The position numbers and the translations under genes were made by a program. 64,000 bases of DNA from Lepus europaeus (Eukaryota > Chordata > Mammalia > Lagomorpha > Leporidae): the NCBI RefSeq assembly GCF_033115175.1, contig NC_084829.1, positions 133,210,996-133,274,995 of the forward strand, read 5' to 3'. Shown one piece after another: positions 45,375 to 57,491 of this stretch. Position 1 is the stretch's first letter; each line of letters begins with the position of its first letter. A model generated the notes under the pieces. That model saw nothing but the letters and a program-made list of their open reading frames with translations, was not told where the DNA came from and made no database searches.

Positions 45375-45597
45375 AAAAAAGGCCAGGCAGGCCCTTGCAC
45401 CCATGTGGGAAACTCAGATGAAGCTCTTGGTTCCTGGCTCCTGGATCCTGGCTTCAGCCTGGCCCAGACTTAGCCACTATGGCCATTTGGAGGTAAACCA
45501 GTGGATGAAGAAACAATCTCTCTCTGTCTCTGTCTCTCTCTCTCTCTGTAACTCAACCTTTCAAATAAAATAAATAAATCCTTAAAACAAAAAGAAA
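45375..45597 (+). mobile_element. CSINE, plus, 5'-truncated
   Basis: Enters the body at GGCAGGCCCTTGCACCCATG and ends CAACCTTTCAAATAAAATAAATAAATC. The tRNA-related head is missing. Confidence 0.85.
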
Positions 45598-45659
45598 AAG
45601 AAAATATAAGACAATGTTTAAAAAGACAAACATAGTTGGCTTAAAATACCACCATATTT

Positions 45660-45978
45660 GGGGCTGGCCTGTGCCACAACATGTTAGTCTGCTGCCTATG
45701 ACACCAGCATCCCATATGAGCACTGGTTCATGTCCCAGTTGTTTCACTTCAAATCCAGCTAATGTGTCTGGGAAAGCAGCTGAAGATAGCCCCCAGTGCA
45801 TAGGCCCCTGAACCAACATGGGACACTTGGAAGAAGTTCCTGGCTCCTGGCTTTGGCTTGGCCCAGCCCCAGACTTGGCCATTTGGGGTGTGAACCAGTG
45901 GATGGAAGATCTTTCTTTTTCTGAAATCTCCCCCACCTCTGTAACTCTGCTTTTCAAATAAATAAATCTTTAAAAAAC
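45660..45978 (+). mobile_element. CSINE, plus
   Basis: Head GGGGCTGGCCTGTGCCACAA, tail CTTTTCAAATAAATAAATC. Nearby CACCATATTT (left) and CACAGTATTT (right) may be a decayed TSD. The CT-rich tract is partly lost (TCTTTTTCTGAAATCTCCCC). Confidence 0.88.
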
Positions 45979-46189
45979 ACAGTATTTCAATATTCATTAT
46001 CACTCATTAAAATACTGTGTATTAACTTAGCAATAAACTAATTAACTGAAGATCTAATAAAAGAGAATGAAAGATCTAGAAGTGGGTCCATATATATATA
46101 TGATCAGTTTAGAGAAAGATACCCATCATCACCATAAAAAAGGATGTTCTTTCCAGTAGATGATGCTAGAACAGCCTAATATATATCAG

Positions 46190-46549
46190 AATAAATGACT
46201 CTTGGGACTGGCGTTATGGCACAGTAGGCTAATCCTCTGCCTGTAGCGCTGGCTTCCCATTTGGACATTGGTTCTAATCCTGACTACTTCTCTTCCTATT
46301 CAGCTCTCCTCTATGGCCTAGGAAAGCAGTGGAAGATGGTCCAAGTCCTTGGACCCCTGCACCCACACGGGACACCCAGAGGAAGCTCCTGGCTCCTGTC
46401 TTCAAATCTGCCCAGCTCTGGCTATTGAGGCCATCTGGGGAGTAAACCAGTAGATGGAAGACCTTTCTCTCTGTCTCTCCCTCTGACTGCCTGTAACTCT
46501 ACCTCTCAAATAAATAAATAAGATCTTAGAAAAAGATAAGTGTCTCTTG
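46190..46549 (+). mobile_element. CSINE, plus, with decayed TSD
   Basis: GACTGGCGTTATGGCACAGT to CTCAAATAAATAAATAAG. AAATGACTCTTG to the left and AAGTGTCTCTTG to the right mark its target within the ancient L1. Confidence 0.9.
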
Positions 46550-47245
46550 ATCCCAATCCCATACAATACACAAAAACTAACTTGAGATGAGTTATAGACC
46601 TAAATATGGATTATAAATATAAATATATGAAAGGCAGAACAACTAAGTTTATAAAATAAATTTTATAGGAAAATAAATTGTTCATGTTCTTTGGATAGAG
46701 GAATAATTGCTTACACAGAACATGCAAAGCATTAGCAGACAAACAAAAATGGAAAATGGATATATCTGACTTCGTAATAACTTATCTTAACTAACATACA
46801 CTATTAGGATAATGGAAAGATAAGTCACAGACTATAAGAAGGTGTTTGTGATGCTTATAGTCATCAAAAGACTCATACTAGAATAAATAAACTAACTCAT
46901 TAATTAGTAAGGAAAAGGCAGAAAACATATTGAAAAATAGGCATAGACTTGAGCAGATTGCCACAAAAGGATATCCAAATGGCCAATCAGTATTTGCAAA
47001 GGTATTTGATGTTATTGCCTATCAGGAAGACATAAATTAGAATCACAAGAAATATCATTTTACACCCACCAGTTTGATTAAAGTTATGATAATCTAAATT
47101 ACCACAATAATAAATTTTGACTAAACTTTAAAAGGCTGTCAATACCAAATGGTAGAACAAATGCAGATCAGCTGACAATGTTACACATTTTTGTGGCAAT
47201 TTAGATTATTACAATCACTTTAGAAAACTTTATAGACCTCACATA

Positions 47246-49062
47246 AAAATCAACTCAAAATAGGTAAAGATCTAAATCTATGACCTGAAACCATGAAATT
47301 ACTAGAGAACATTAAGGAAATTCTGCAAGACATTGGTATAGGCAAAGATTTCTTGGAAAAGATCCCAGAAGCACAGGCAATCAAATCCCAAATTTCCAAA
47401 CGGGATTATGTCAAGCTGAGAAGCTTCTGCACTGCAAAAGCAACACTCAACAAAGTAAGGAGGCAACTGACAGAATGGGAGAAAATATTTGCAAAGTACA
47501 TACCTGAAAAAGGGTTAACATCCAGAATCTATAAAGAGCTCAAGAAATCCAACAACATCAAAATAAACAATCCAGTTAAGAAATGGGCAAAGGACTTGAA
47601 CTGACATTTTTCAAGAGAGGAAATTCAAATGGCCAAAAGACTCTTGAAAAAATGTTCTGGATCACTAGCCATCAGGGAAATACAAATACAAACCATAATG
47701 AGATTTCACCTCACTCCAGTTACAATGGTTCTCATATAGAAATCAACAAACAATAAATGCTGGCAAGGATGTGGGGAATAATGTACCTTGGTACACTCTG
47801 GTAGGAGTGTAAACTGGTGCAACCACTGTGGAAGATAGCATGGAGATACCTTAGAAATTTGAATATAAATCTACCATATGATCCAGATATTCCACTCTGG
47901 GAACTTACCCAAACGAAAAAAAAATCAGCATGTGAAAGAGTTATCTGTACCCCAATATTCATTGTGGAACAATTCACATTAGCTAAGATATGGAATCAAC
48001 CCAAATGTCCATCAACTGAAGAGTAGTTAAAGAAAAAAAATGAAATCCTGTCTTTTGCAACAAAATGAATTCAACTGGAAACCATTATACTTAATGAGAT
48101 AAGCCAGTCCCATATGAGATAAGACAGATATCACATGTTTTCCTTGATCTGAGGTAACTAATATAATACCTGAAAGTTAATGTATTGGAATTAAATGGAC
48201 ATTTTGAGATTCAATGATTGTTTAAAGCCCTCATCTCTTCTGTTGAGGAACAGTGTTTTTTCTTCATATTATTTGCCAAATTTTTTTACTCAGTGTTCGA
48301 TTAAAAGGGTACCCTGGTGCACTGCTGATGGGAATGTAAACTGGTGCAGCCACTGTGGAACACAGTATGGAGATACCTCAGAAATCTGAATTTAGATCTG
48401 TAATATGATCCAGCCATCCTACTCCTTGATACTTACCCAAATGAAATGAAATCAGCATATCAAAGAGTTATCTGTACTCCTATGTTCACTGTAGTTCAAT
48501 TCACAATAGCTAAGATATGGAATCAATCCAGATGTCCATCAACTGAACACTGAATAAAGAAATTGTGGTATAGGTACACTGTGGAGTATTACTCAATGGT
48601 AAAAAAAAAAGAAATCCTGTCCATTGCAATAAAATGGATGCAACTGGAAACCATATATTTAGTGAAATAAGACAGTCCCAAAAAGACAGATATCAGGTTT
48701 TCCATGATCAGGAGTAACTAGTAGAGTACCTAAAATGTAATGTATTGGAGTGAAATGATCATTTTGAGATTTTATGATTGTTTATAAACCTTGTCCATTC
48801 TGTTGAAGAACATTTTTTTCTTCATGCTATTTAATATTTGTTATTTAGTGTTGGGTTAACCTTACAATAATTAAATAAATTAAAAGTAGATCTTTGTAAA
48901 TATTAAGAGTGGGGATGGGAGAGGGAGGGGAAAAGAAAGGTTGCAGTGTAGGCAGGAGGGATGGTAAGGTGAGAAGCAGTTCTATATTCTGTATATAAAG
49001 AATCTGTACATATGAAATACATGAAACTTGAATAACTTAAATAAAATTTAAAAAAAAAAAGG
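47246..49062 (+). pseudogene. L1 ORF2 C-terminus and 3' end, plus
   Basis: An open stretch of 103 codons (47293-47604) gives the typical ORF2 C-terminal sequence: MKLLENIKEIL, DFLEKIPEAQAIK, KLRSFCTAKATL, EKIFAKYIPEKGL and NPVKKWAKDLN. Downstream, the L1 3' segment appears twice in tandem (see separate entry), followed by GAGTGGGGATGGGAGAGGG, the CATGAAACTTGAATAACTT block and a TTAAATAAAATTTAAAAAAA tail. RT and EN are absent, so it is 5'-truncated. This element fixes the identity of the other isolated copies of this 3' end. Confidence 0.88.
47787..48845 (+). repeat. 527-bp tandem duplication in the L1 3' part
   Basis: Unit 1 (about 47787-48306) and unit 2 (about 48314-48845) run in parallel: AAACTGGTGC at 47811 and 48338, TGGAATCAA at 47992 and 48519, GGAAACCAT at 48077 and 48646, GACATTTTGAGATT / ATCATTTTGAGATT at 48199 and 48760. 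They differ at many positions (roughly a fifth by eye), so the duplication is old. Confidence 0.85.
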
Positions 49063-49234
49063 AAACGATGTTCATAGTATCTTTTCAAACTAGACACAGT
49101 GACCAGAGAATTTCACTTTTGAATGTACACATATAAGACATAATGGCCTGTTCCATACAATGATTCATATAGGAGATTTATAACAGTTGTCCACCCTAGC
49201 TGAAAACTGGAAATGAAGTGTTTAAAAACAGGAA

Positions 49235-49955
49235 CTTGGTACTATGGACTGAACCGTATTCTCTCAAAAATTATGTTGAAATCTTTAACCCCAATGTGCT
49301 ATTTGGAGATAATTACTTTTAAATAAGCTCATTAGGGTGCAGCCTTCATGATGGGATTAGCGTGTTCTTACAAGAAAAATCAGAGATGGGGCCAGCACTG
49401 TGGCATAGCAGGTAAAGCCGGCACCTGCAGTGCCGGCATCCCATGTGGGTGTCGGTTCGAGTCTAGACTGCTCCACTTCCGATCCAGCTCTGTGTTGTGG
49501 CCTGGGAAAGCAGTAGAAGATGGCCCAATTCCTTGAGCTCCTGCATCCACATGGGAGATCTGGAAGGGCCTCCTGGTTCTTGGCTTTGGATCAGCGCAGC
49601 TCCGGCCAGTGCAGCTGATTGGGAAGTAAACCAGCAGTTAGAAGACCTCTCTCTCTGCCTCTCCTTCTCTTTCTGTGTAACTCTGACTTTCAAATAAATA
49701 AATAAATCTTTAAAAAATAAGGTCCTTCTTAAAAAAAAAAAGGAAAAGAGATAGGTATGGAGAGGTCATATGAAGACACAGTGAGAACTTGGTCACAAGC
49801 AACCCAGGAAAACATCCCCACCAGACACCAGACACAACACTGTTGGCACCTGGATTTTGGACTTTACAGACTCTGTAACTGTGAGAAAATAAATTTCTGT
49901 TATTTAAGCGATTGTTCATGGTATTTTGCCATGGCAACCTACAGTGACTAAGACA
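49235..49955 (+). mobile_element. MLT1 (MaLR) solo LTR, plus, split by a CSINE
   Basis: Left part (49235-49387): AAAAATTATGTTGAAATC, CCCAATGTGCTATTTGGAGA, TTCATGATGGGATTAGCGTG. Right part (49722-49955): ATGAAGACACAGTGAGAACT, TTGGCACCTGGATTTTGGAC, CTGTAACTGTGAGAAAATAA, ATTTCTGTTATTTAAGCGA, ATGGTATTTTGCCATGGCA. The layout is that of MLT1. It contains the LTR polyadenylation-type AATAAA at about 49889. Confidence 0.85.
49388..49721 (+). mobile_element. CSINE, plus, nested in MLT1
   Basis: Head GGGGCCAGCACTGTGGCATA, body GATGGCCCAATTCCTTGAG, tail CTTTCAAATAAATAAATAAATC. It is relatively well preserved. I could not define an unambiguous TSD. Confidence 0.93.
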
Positions 49956-50624
49956 AATGACAAATACATAGTGATATATTCTACAAACCACACACCATAT
50001 GGCAATAAAATGAATAAATCCTTGATTCACACTACAGTGGTGGGTAAAAAAGATATACTTGATGGAAAGAAGCTAGAGTGGAAAGAATACATACTGTGTG
50101 ATGCCATTTATGCAAAGGTTAAGAATAAGCAAAACTAATTGTTGGTTATCTTTTGAAGTGGAGAGAGCCTCACTTGGAAAGGGCTTTAGAGAACATTATA
50201 GGGTACTTCAAATATTTTCTCTTGATTGCAATGTTGGTTGTATATTAAATGTGTGGGCTGTACACTGAAGATCAGAGTATTCTCACACAAAATTGTTTAC
50301 GAGAATCCCCACCGGTTTCCTCCTTTTTTTGCACACAGCGAATGCCCGTGATTATTTTTGCTTTAATTATTTTTATTTCTCAAGTTCATTGTGTTTCACT
50401 CAATGCCTGTGTCTTGTGTCCCAATTTTATAAGCTTTGCACATTTTCAATTCCATATCATCATTCAAGTTTATGAACTGTCCCATTTTACTATTCCCTTA
50501 CCATTTTCTGTGTGATGAAATCCAATATGCATTTTGATGTTCGGTTGAATTGGTGAATTCTTTTCTGATATTCCTAAGCAGAAAACTTCCTCTGTTAGCA
50601 CATAATTTATGTTTCTATTAAGAT
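49956..50624. other. Unassigned non-coding DNA
   Basis: No repeat or gene recognised, apart from a short stretch near 50000-50140 of unknown origin. Confidence 0.4.
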
Positions 50625-50972
50625 TTACTATTTATTTTTTAAATGATTTATTTGAGAGGCGGAGTTACAGAGAGGGAAGGAGGGAGGGAGAGAGAGAGAG
50701 AGGGAGAGAGCTTCCACTCACTAGTTCACTCTCCAAATGGCTGCATTGGTTGGGGCTTGGCCAGGACAAAACCAGGAGCCAGGAACTTCATCTGAGTCTC
50801 CTATGTGGGTGCAGGGCCCCAATACTGGGATCGTTTTCTGCTGCTTTCCAAGGCCATTAACAGGGAGCTGAATTGGAAGTGGAGCAGCCAGTACTCAAAC
50901 CGATGCCCATACTGGATACTGGCATCTTAGAATGGTGGCTTTACCTGCTGCAGCACAACGTGGCACCCAGAT
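50625..50972 (-). mobile_element. CSINE, minus
   Basis: TTTTTAAATGATTTATTTGA then a purine run, GAGAGCTTCCACTCACTAGT, and a reversed head CTGCAGCACAACGTGGCACC. An MIR/L2-like tail (GGTACACAGTATAGTGCCTA near 51070) follows downstream. Confidence 0.88.
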
Positions 50973-53900
50973 TTATTATTTTGTTTTGCAATTATTTGCA
51001 CTTGAATTTTCCCATTACATTGTTCATTACTCAAAAGCAAGTGCTATGTTTAATTCGTCTTTATATTTTAGGTACACAGTATAGTGCCTAGAGAAATTAA
51101 CAGAATTCATCTTAACTGCTCTCTAGCTCCTTTGGCCAGGAAGAGTAGTGTCAAGTGTCACACCAGAAGTACTGTAGAGTCCATATTTTCTCAATTGGGC
51201 TGTCTGTTTTTCCACTAGGGCACCGAAAAAGAAAGAGACTTTTAGTGCCAATAGGACTTTAATTTTTCCCTTCAATCATTAGAGCAGGACGTGGCTGACC
51301 ATGCAGAGAACACCTAATTATCAGAGAAACTGCAGGCCCAGTATTCTTGGGGAGACAGATACTGAGTTAAGTAACTACGCTCAAGAGCAACAGTCATACA
51401 CTATGTCTTAGTTGGAATCTTCATTGTTATTATTAGGGAAAAAAAAACCTGAAGCCATCTGCCAAACAATCTAATAGAATAAAGAGGACTTTAAGAAAGG
51501 ATATGTACAAAATTAGAGCAGGGACCAAGAATATCTAGGAACTGGTTACTTTATCTCATTTCTTTAACATTTTTTTCCTGCTCTGGCTTCCTTGTACTTC
51601 ATGCACTATGGTTTCCCTGTCGACTTCTATCTTGAATTTTCTATTTTGGCTCTACCATGTACTGCCTCACTCAGCCTATATCCTCAATTCAAATTTCCAA
51701 GGGTAACTTTCACAGACACAACATATTTTTTCTTTACATAGGTGGATTAGCACTCCCGGAGGGCAGCCAATTAAAGAATTTTTCAATTTTATCATTATTT
51801 GTTGATGTTTGGATCAAGTATTCATCAGTAGTATCAGTAGTTATTCAAGATGCTAGTACACAAAACAGGTAAGCCAACACTCCCTACTTAAAAAGTCATA
51901 ACAAGGCTTATTTTGCTTAGACATTACAACCAAACTAGTGAATATTAGACAAATTTTTATTTGATTAACACCAAATACTTGTTTATAGAAAATATTTTCC
52001 AGTCACCTGTGAAGATATTACAAACAAACCAAAATAGAAATGCAACAGTATTACCAGTTTCCTTAAAAGTTCAAATGTGCTTTGTTCATCCTTAGTAAAA
52101 TAGATTATTTTTCTCTTGTGGGTATTGCAAATAGCTTTATAAATATCTTAGCAGCAATATATACATGAAATTTTCTTCTAGTTTGTCTCCACAAATATTA
52201 AATGTATAGCAAACATTACAGGTGTTTGTTTTAGAAAAACCAAACACTAGATTTAAAGATTCTGGTAGCTTGCTTATTTCCTCAGTAGCTGTGATCTGGA
52301 CACCTAAATGCAGGACTTCATGTAATTTTGTCGTTTTTGCTAAACTGGATAAAATTTTCAAAATCACACATAATTTTTAAAAGTATATTTTAAAAATGAT
52401 TCATTTCCATTTTCCTTTTCTTTGAATGGGGACTCGTCAAGCCCATGTTCGGGTTCAGCATTGCTGTAAGTCTGCCCTTGGCTCCATGTGTCCTCCACAA
52501 ATATAAGAGAGCATCCAGTTTCAACACATGATTCACGGGGTTCATTTGGGGTTTTGATGGCTGAGTACAAAGACATACATATTTGTTGTGGCAAAGAATC
52601 TAAATTGGTAGTTTTCTAGATGTTGTCTGACTACACAAATTATATCTGGATACTAAATCATTGGCACAAGAATTTCCTATTTTGAAGAAACTGATTCAGT
52701 CTAAATGACTAACTCCCAGTTGCCGCGTCATGAACACAAAATATGATTCATGGAAGTAGGCATCACTTCATATCCAGGACATGGTAACGCTTTATTTGTG
52801 TGCATTTAAGGAAGACAGTGGCAGAAGTTCATGTGCTGCACCTGTTACACAGAGTTGTGAAGGCAAGTAAGAGTCTGGAATGGTCTGCAGATCATGCCCA
52901 GTGGCACTTCAAGAATGATTGCTTTTTGCCAGCCACACTCTGGCAACACTGCTTCTTCAGAGTCTTAGAATGACTGTCACCCACACCGAGTACAGAGAAT
53001 GAACAAATTGAGAGGAGGGCCTAAAATCCTCCCGTGGAATCAGGGCTCAACAAAGGAAGCTATTGCCGTGGAAGTAAAGAACTTATTTTCTGTTCAGTTT
53101 TATGACAACTGGTAGGTGTGCATTTGTTGATCTAAGAATGTTTATGAGGCATATAAATTATTCTTATTAATTGTGCTTCTGAATTTGGATTGGGGTTTGT
53201 CCACATTCCGCACATAATCATTTTTAAAGCATTGACATTTTCTAAGAAATTTGATGCGTAGGGTTTTATACAAATCCTTGATTCCAGTGGTTTATAATTC
53301 TCCGTCTGTTTTCCCAGTGAGAAAGAAAACGTAGGGCAGACAAGCATTGCTTACTGAAAACTGTTATATATGCAGTAGTGTTTTATTTTATTTCACTGCC
53401 CAGCATTCATTTTCCTTTTTTAAACAGAATCCTTATTGCTATAATCAAAAGCCTGCTGTTTTTCTAACCAAGGACAAATCTAGACCAATCAGATGCTCTG
53501 GTTTTGAATTTTAATCTTGAGTAAAAAAACAAACAGACCATTAATGGTCAGATTTCTTCCCTGTTCACTGGTTTTTCCACCCATGTGACTGCCATGGGGG
53601 TTCCTGCTTCCCACCTTTGTGAGCTTTCTTTCTATGTATTCTGAAACTTTGTTCTTCATCCCCCACCCAGTCTCCACAAATTATAGCTTCTAACCAAAGA
53701 TATTTAGCTGATATATTGCTTATAATAACCATTTTAAAAATTGCACTCAGCATGCAAATTATCACAAACCAAGTTATATGAAATTAGATGCAAATCACTC
53801 ATAAATACTCTGCATTTGTTACAATGAGCAAAGTATTTATAATTATTTCACAATGGTTGAAATAAACATGTCAAAACAGTGTGGCAAAAAATGCTGGTAT

Positions 53901-54250
53901 CTGACCTTAGAATGATAGCTACACCAAAGAGCAACCTGATTCGAATTTCACATAGAATTATTCTCTAATATGTTTCCAGCTCTGGGGATCTGAGAATCTC
54001 TGACAACATCATCATGCCATTTATAAGAACCTACTGAACTTGTAGAAAATTCTATTCAGGGGAAGGCCTTGGCCAAGTTCAAATGTGAATGAGAGAGGGA
54101 GACTAAGGAGTGTGAGGGAAAGTCAGGTAGAACCTCAGGGAGCAGTTTAGGGTAGGTTGAAACAGGACAAACATCTTTACCTAACTGGTTTTGGGTCTTC
54201 TTCAGCGCGTAGGTCAAACTTTGCTTTTCTGGTGCCATATAGGTCATTCA
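50973..54250. other. Long repeat-poor stretch, unassigned
   Basis: About 3.2 kb in which I recognise no CSINE, L1 or LTR after the small L2/MIR-like bit near 51000-51090. Open frames (up to 76 codons) are without motifs. It could include conserved non-coding DNA. Confidence 0.35.
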
Positions 54251-54252
54251 CA

Positions 54253-54617
54253 ATTATGGTTGACCCTTGGTGTCTACAGGGGACTGAGCCCCACAGCTTC
54301 TGCTCCCCCTGTGGTTATCAATATCTGTGGATGCTTATATCCTTTATATAAATGATGTAACATTTGCATATAACTTACACCTATTCGTCATATACTTTAA
54401 ATCATCTTTAGACCCACTTACAGTACCTAATACAATATAAATACTATATAAATAATTGTTATATTAAATAGGTGTGTTATTTAGAAAACAATGACAAGGA
54501 AAACATGTCTGTACATGTTTAATGCAGACAGAATTTTTTCCGGGACATTTTTTATTTATCCTTGGTTGCATTCATGGATACAGCTCTCATAGAGACAGAG
54601 GGTCTGCTGTATTTTCA
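54253..54617 (+). mobile_element. Tigger/MER2-type DNA transposon
   Basis: Left end GTTGACCCTTGGTGTCTACA, then TCTGTGGATGCTTATATCC, TTTGCATATAACTTACACC, ATACTTTAAATCATCTTTAG and ACCTAATACAATATAAATAC, and right end ATGGATACAGCTCTCATAGA followed by GGGTCTGCTGTA. This is the MER2 order from end to end; terminal inverted repeats are degraded. No transposase is encoded. Confidence 0.85.
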
Positions 54618-54984
54618 TAGTTGCACAATGTCACTGTACAAATAGCCTCACTGGTAGAGCCTGCTGAGAACCCTCGTTTCTCTTGGAGACATAATACAGT
54701 CTGTGGAGCATGATATTCAGGTTGTAAAAAGGATGTTGTTGTTAGCAGGACAACAAAAACTCAAAGCTTTGAACAAGCTGAAATTAGAAGTACAGAGAAT
54801 CTATAAAGTAAAAAAAAGGTAATGAAGACTTCTCATCCTAGCACCATGGTAGATTAGCAATCTAAAAACTTGTCTGTATTGCCTGGAAATGCTGTCTACA
54901 ATTCTACAGATATCTTTTGAGATGCCTGAGGTTTCAAGTATTTATACATACACACACATACATGTGTAAATGCTAGCATGTTGA

Positions 54985-55135
54985 GTACGTGAGGGGTCCT
55001 TGGAAAGTTCACAGAAAACATGTATGACATGTATTATGTAAAAGTTGTGCATGGATTTTAAAAAAATTTCTGCACAAAATAAACTTCTCTTTTGTTAAAT
55101 TTTTCATGAACTTCTTCAAGTACCGAGGTACTTCA
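54985..55135. mobile_element. Palindromic MITE-like repeat
   Basis: Left arm GGGGTCCTTGGAAAGTTCAC, centre AGTTGTGCATGGATTTTAA and CTGCACAAAATAAACTTC, right arm ATTTTTCATGAACTTCTTC then AAGTACCGAGGTACTTC. It is one of the more complete copies. Confidence 0.65.
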
Positions 55136-55469
55136 TGAACTTCATGTACATAAAAGAAATCTTTGGAAGCTAGAACCCAGGAGGAAAATAAAAGAGCAAT
55201 AACAGCAAGTGTAGGTAGGCATTGCCTGGGTTATTTTTCAATCGTAGTAGTCAAGAATCTGGCTTTAGAAATAGGATACTAAGCTCTGAGAGAACATGAG
55301 ATATAAGTTTTAAGTTTTCTGCTTAAGGCCAAAGCTGCAACTTCAATGAAATAATGGACCAGAAAGCAACGGCTTGGCAGGCAAGGAGATGATAGGGGTT
55401 GCCTATCTCACCCAGGGGTCTTGATGGGAAAAGAATCTCCCTGATTACTTGTTTTCATTTGTTTGTTTG

Positions 55470-55725
55470 CTTGTTTTCCAAAGAAACCTTTTATTTAAGG
55501 AATACAAACTCCATGCATTTCATAAATACAAGTTTGGGAATACAGTGATTCCTCCCACTGTACCCACCCACACTACAACCTCTCTTCCTCCTCTCTCTCT
55601 TATTTCAAGTTTTATATTTTACTAAGATCTATTTTCAATTAACTTTATACACAGAAGATTAACTTTATACTAAGCAAAGAGTTCAACAAATTGTATGAAA
55701 AAAAAAAAAAAAACTATTCCTCAAC
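55470..55725 (-). mobile_element. L1 3'-end fragment, antisense
   Basis: CCTTTTATTTAAGGAATACA, CCATGCATTTCATAAATAC and TTTTCAATTAACTTTATACAC are the reverse of L1 3' UTR sequence. A 16-base A-run lies inside at about 55698-55713. Confidence 0.6.
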
Positions 55726-55904
55726 AGTCAAGGCAAGGGCTGTTATCCCTGATTATTTGTATCTAGGATCTTTCTGTTTTGTGATTTTGAGATTTGAATA
55801 CATTGTCTCTGAAGGAATGGGAAGCCAACATCAGTGAAACAATATTTAAAAAATTAAAATAGCCACTTTTTCTAATAATCTTATGATAACTTTACAACAA
55901 TGAA

Positions 55905-56035
55905 ACCATGATCCAACATGTATTACTTTTATTATGTAAATGTTGTGCATGGGTTTTAAAAAATTGCTGCACAAAATATACTTTGCTTTTAATTTTTTAT
56001 GAACTTCTTCAAGTACTCAGGTACACATGTATACA
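55905..56035. mobile_element. Palindromic MITE-like repeat
   Basis: The parts AAATGTTGTGCATGGGTTTT, CTGCACAAAATATACTTTGC and TTTATGAACTTCTTCAAGT repeat the 54985-55135 copy in the same order, about 900 bp away. Confidence 0.65.
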
Positions 56036-56039
56036 AAGT

Positions 56040-56590
56040 TCATTTCGGAGAAAGGCATATTCTGAGTATTCTCTGAGAATGAGGTTGCAATCCAGTTCAC
56101 AAACATGTGCAAGGAAACAACCCAGTATGAATACAAATAAGGAGGTTACAACAAATGTCAGGATTATGCCAGTTAAATCTTACACTAAGACTACATAGAT
56201 TTTTGAAAGAAAAAAAGATATGATCTAAAAATTGCAGAAAGATCAGACTCTATTTAAAAAGACTGTTGTGAGACAATGTCAGAAACTTGAAAGAGTTTTT
56301 GTTGTTGTTGTTGTTTTCTTGTTTGCTTTTCATCAATGTAGTCAAGCCTTGATCTACATGTAGCCACAGGAAAGGGGGGAGGTTTGAGGGCAAACATTGT
56401 CTTTGTGATGTTTTGATAAACAGGCCATGGGAAAATGCACAGCCTTCATTTCAAAAGGCTTCAGGGCACGAGCAAGATTTCAGTGCATGACATGATTGTA
56501 GCATGAGTGTTTTCTGGAGTATAGAAATGTGGAATTTGTTTTAATGGGAGAATATTTTCAAAGGACATATTGAAAAAAATATGATGGAGA
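56040..56590. other. Unassigned non-coding DNA
   Basis: Short GTT repeat at about 56299-56316. No gene or repeat recognised otherwise. Confidence 0.4.
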
Positions 56591-56686
56591 TTAATAGAGG
56601 ACAAGAATTAATAGAGGACAAGAAGATGGAACTCATAACACTTAACTCATAACACTTAACTCATAACTCATAACACTTGAGAATCA
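56589..56686 (+). repeat. Short minisatellite-like tandem repeats
   Basis: AATAGAGGACAAGAATT is followed by a second copy (ATTAATAGAGGACAAGAAG), then ACTCATAACACTTA occurs two to three times in tandem to 56686. Two different repeat units sit side by side. Confidence 0.85.
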
Positions 56687-56869
56687 AGCTCACAGTGACC
56701 AGTCATGAGAATGATTCTGCATCCTGCATTTGTATTTGCGGCCTTGAGTGACGTCTTCGAACATTAGCATGTTGCTTCTCTTCAAGCAAGGTTGCAGTGT
56801 TCTGTGAAAACATAAAAACGATGCCATGAATATAATGATCAATTTTTTCATAGCCTAATTTATTGATTC

Positions 56870-56995
56870 CTCACTTCAAGCCTAGGACATACACATTTCT
56901 ATGATTTCCAATTACATACAAGAAAACAGAGGCTCAGAGATTTAAAGTAATTGGACAAACATCACACACTCATAGTTAGGGAGATTACTACAGGT
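56870..56995 (+). mobile_element. MIR-like SINE fragment
   Basis: GAAAACAGAGGCTCAGAGAT then TTAAAGTAATTGGACAAACAT and CACACACTCATAGTTAGGGAG match the MIR core in plus orientation. Confidence 0.6.
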
Positions 56996-56999
56996 TTTA

Positions 57000-57401
57000 T
57001 TGCTTCAAAATATGAGAAGGAATTACCCGGTTAGAAAGAAAAAAAACAATTATACACTTTATATGTCATATGTACAAAAATATAGTAAAAAATATTGTGT
57101 GTCTTGTCATCTGATGTGATCAGAGGAAAGGATAAACTTGAGAAGGTTATAAAGTCTGGAATCAAAGTATGGCAAGGTAAGACCGCTGTGCTAAGTTTTC
57201 TCCTAAAAACCAATGAAGTTCTTCACAAAGACAGAGTTTTATCTTGATTTTCATTTTAGGGTTATCACTTTTATACTAACATGAAGAATGTCCTGTCAGT
57301 AATAGATTCGAAATAATCTAGGGAAGAAGCATTTCACTGAGATAATGAATGGAAGTAGAGTGACATTAAGAGTGCACAATCTATGATACCATGTAGCTAA
57401 T
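57000..57401. other. Unassigned non-coding DNA
   Basis: AT-rich; no repeat family or coding region recognised. Confidence 0.4.
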
Positions 57402-57414
57402 TGTGTGTATGTGT

Positions 57415-57486
<72 letters not shown>
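57402..57486 (+). repeat. (GT)n-(GA)n compound microsatellite
   Basis: About 24 GT units with two TATG interruptions pass directly into about 18 GA units. Its length suggests it is polymorphic. Confidence 0.95.

Positions 57487-57491
<5 letters not shown>

Larger units (their letters stand above)
44095..47245 (+). pseudogene. Ancient mammalian L1 ORF2, broken up by five CSINEs
   Basis: Pieces between CSINEs line up in order with L1 ORF2: AGACAAGAAAAAGAAAT (RQEKEI codons) at 44120, ATTCAAATACTTAGGAA (FKYLG) at about 44503, GAAAACTATAAAACATTTCTG at 45147, TAATGCAATATACAAGG at about 45271, GTAGATGATGCTAGAACAGCC at 46157, and CAAAGGTATTTGATGTTATTG near 46997. It is much more divergent than the L1 to its right and is dead. 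The 3' boundary is near 47245, where the younger L1 takes over. Confidence 0.75.
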
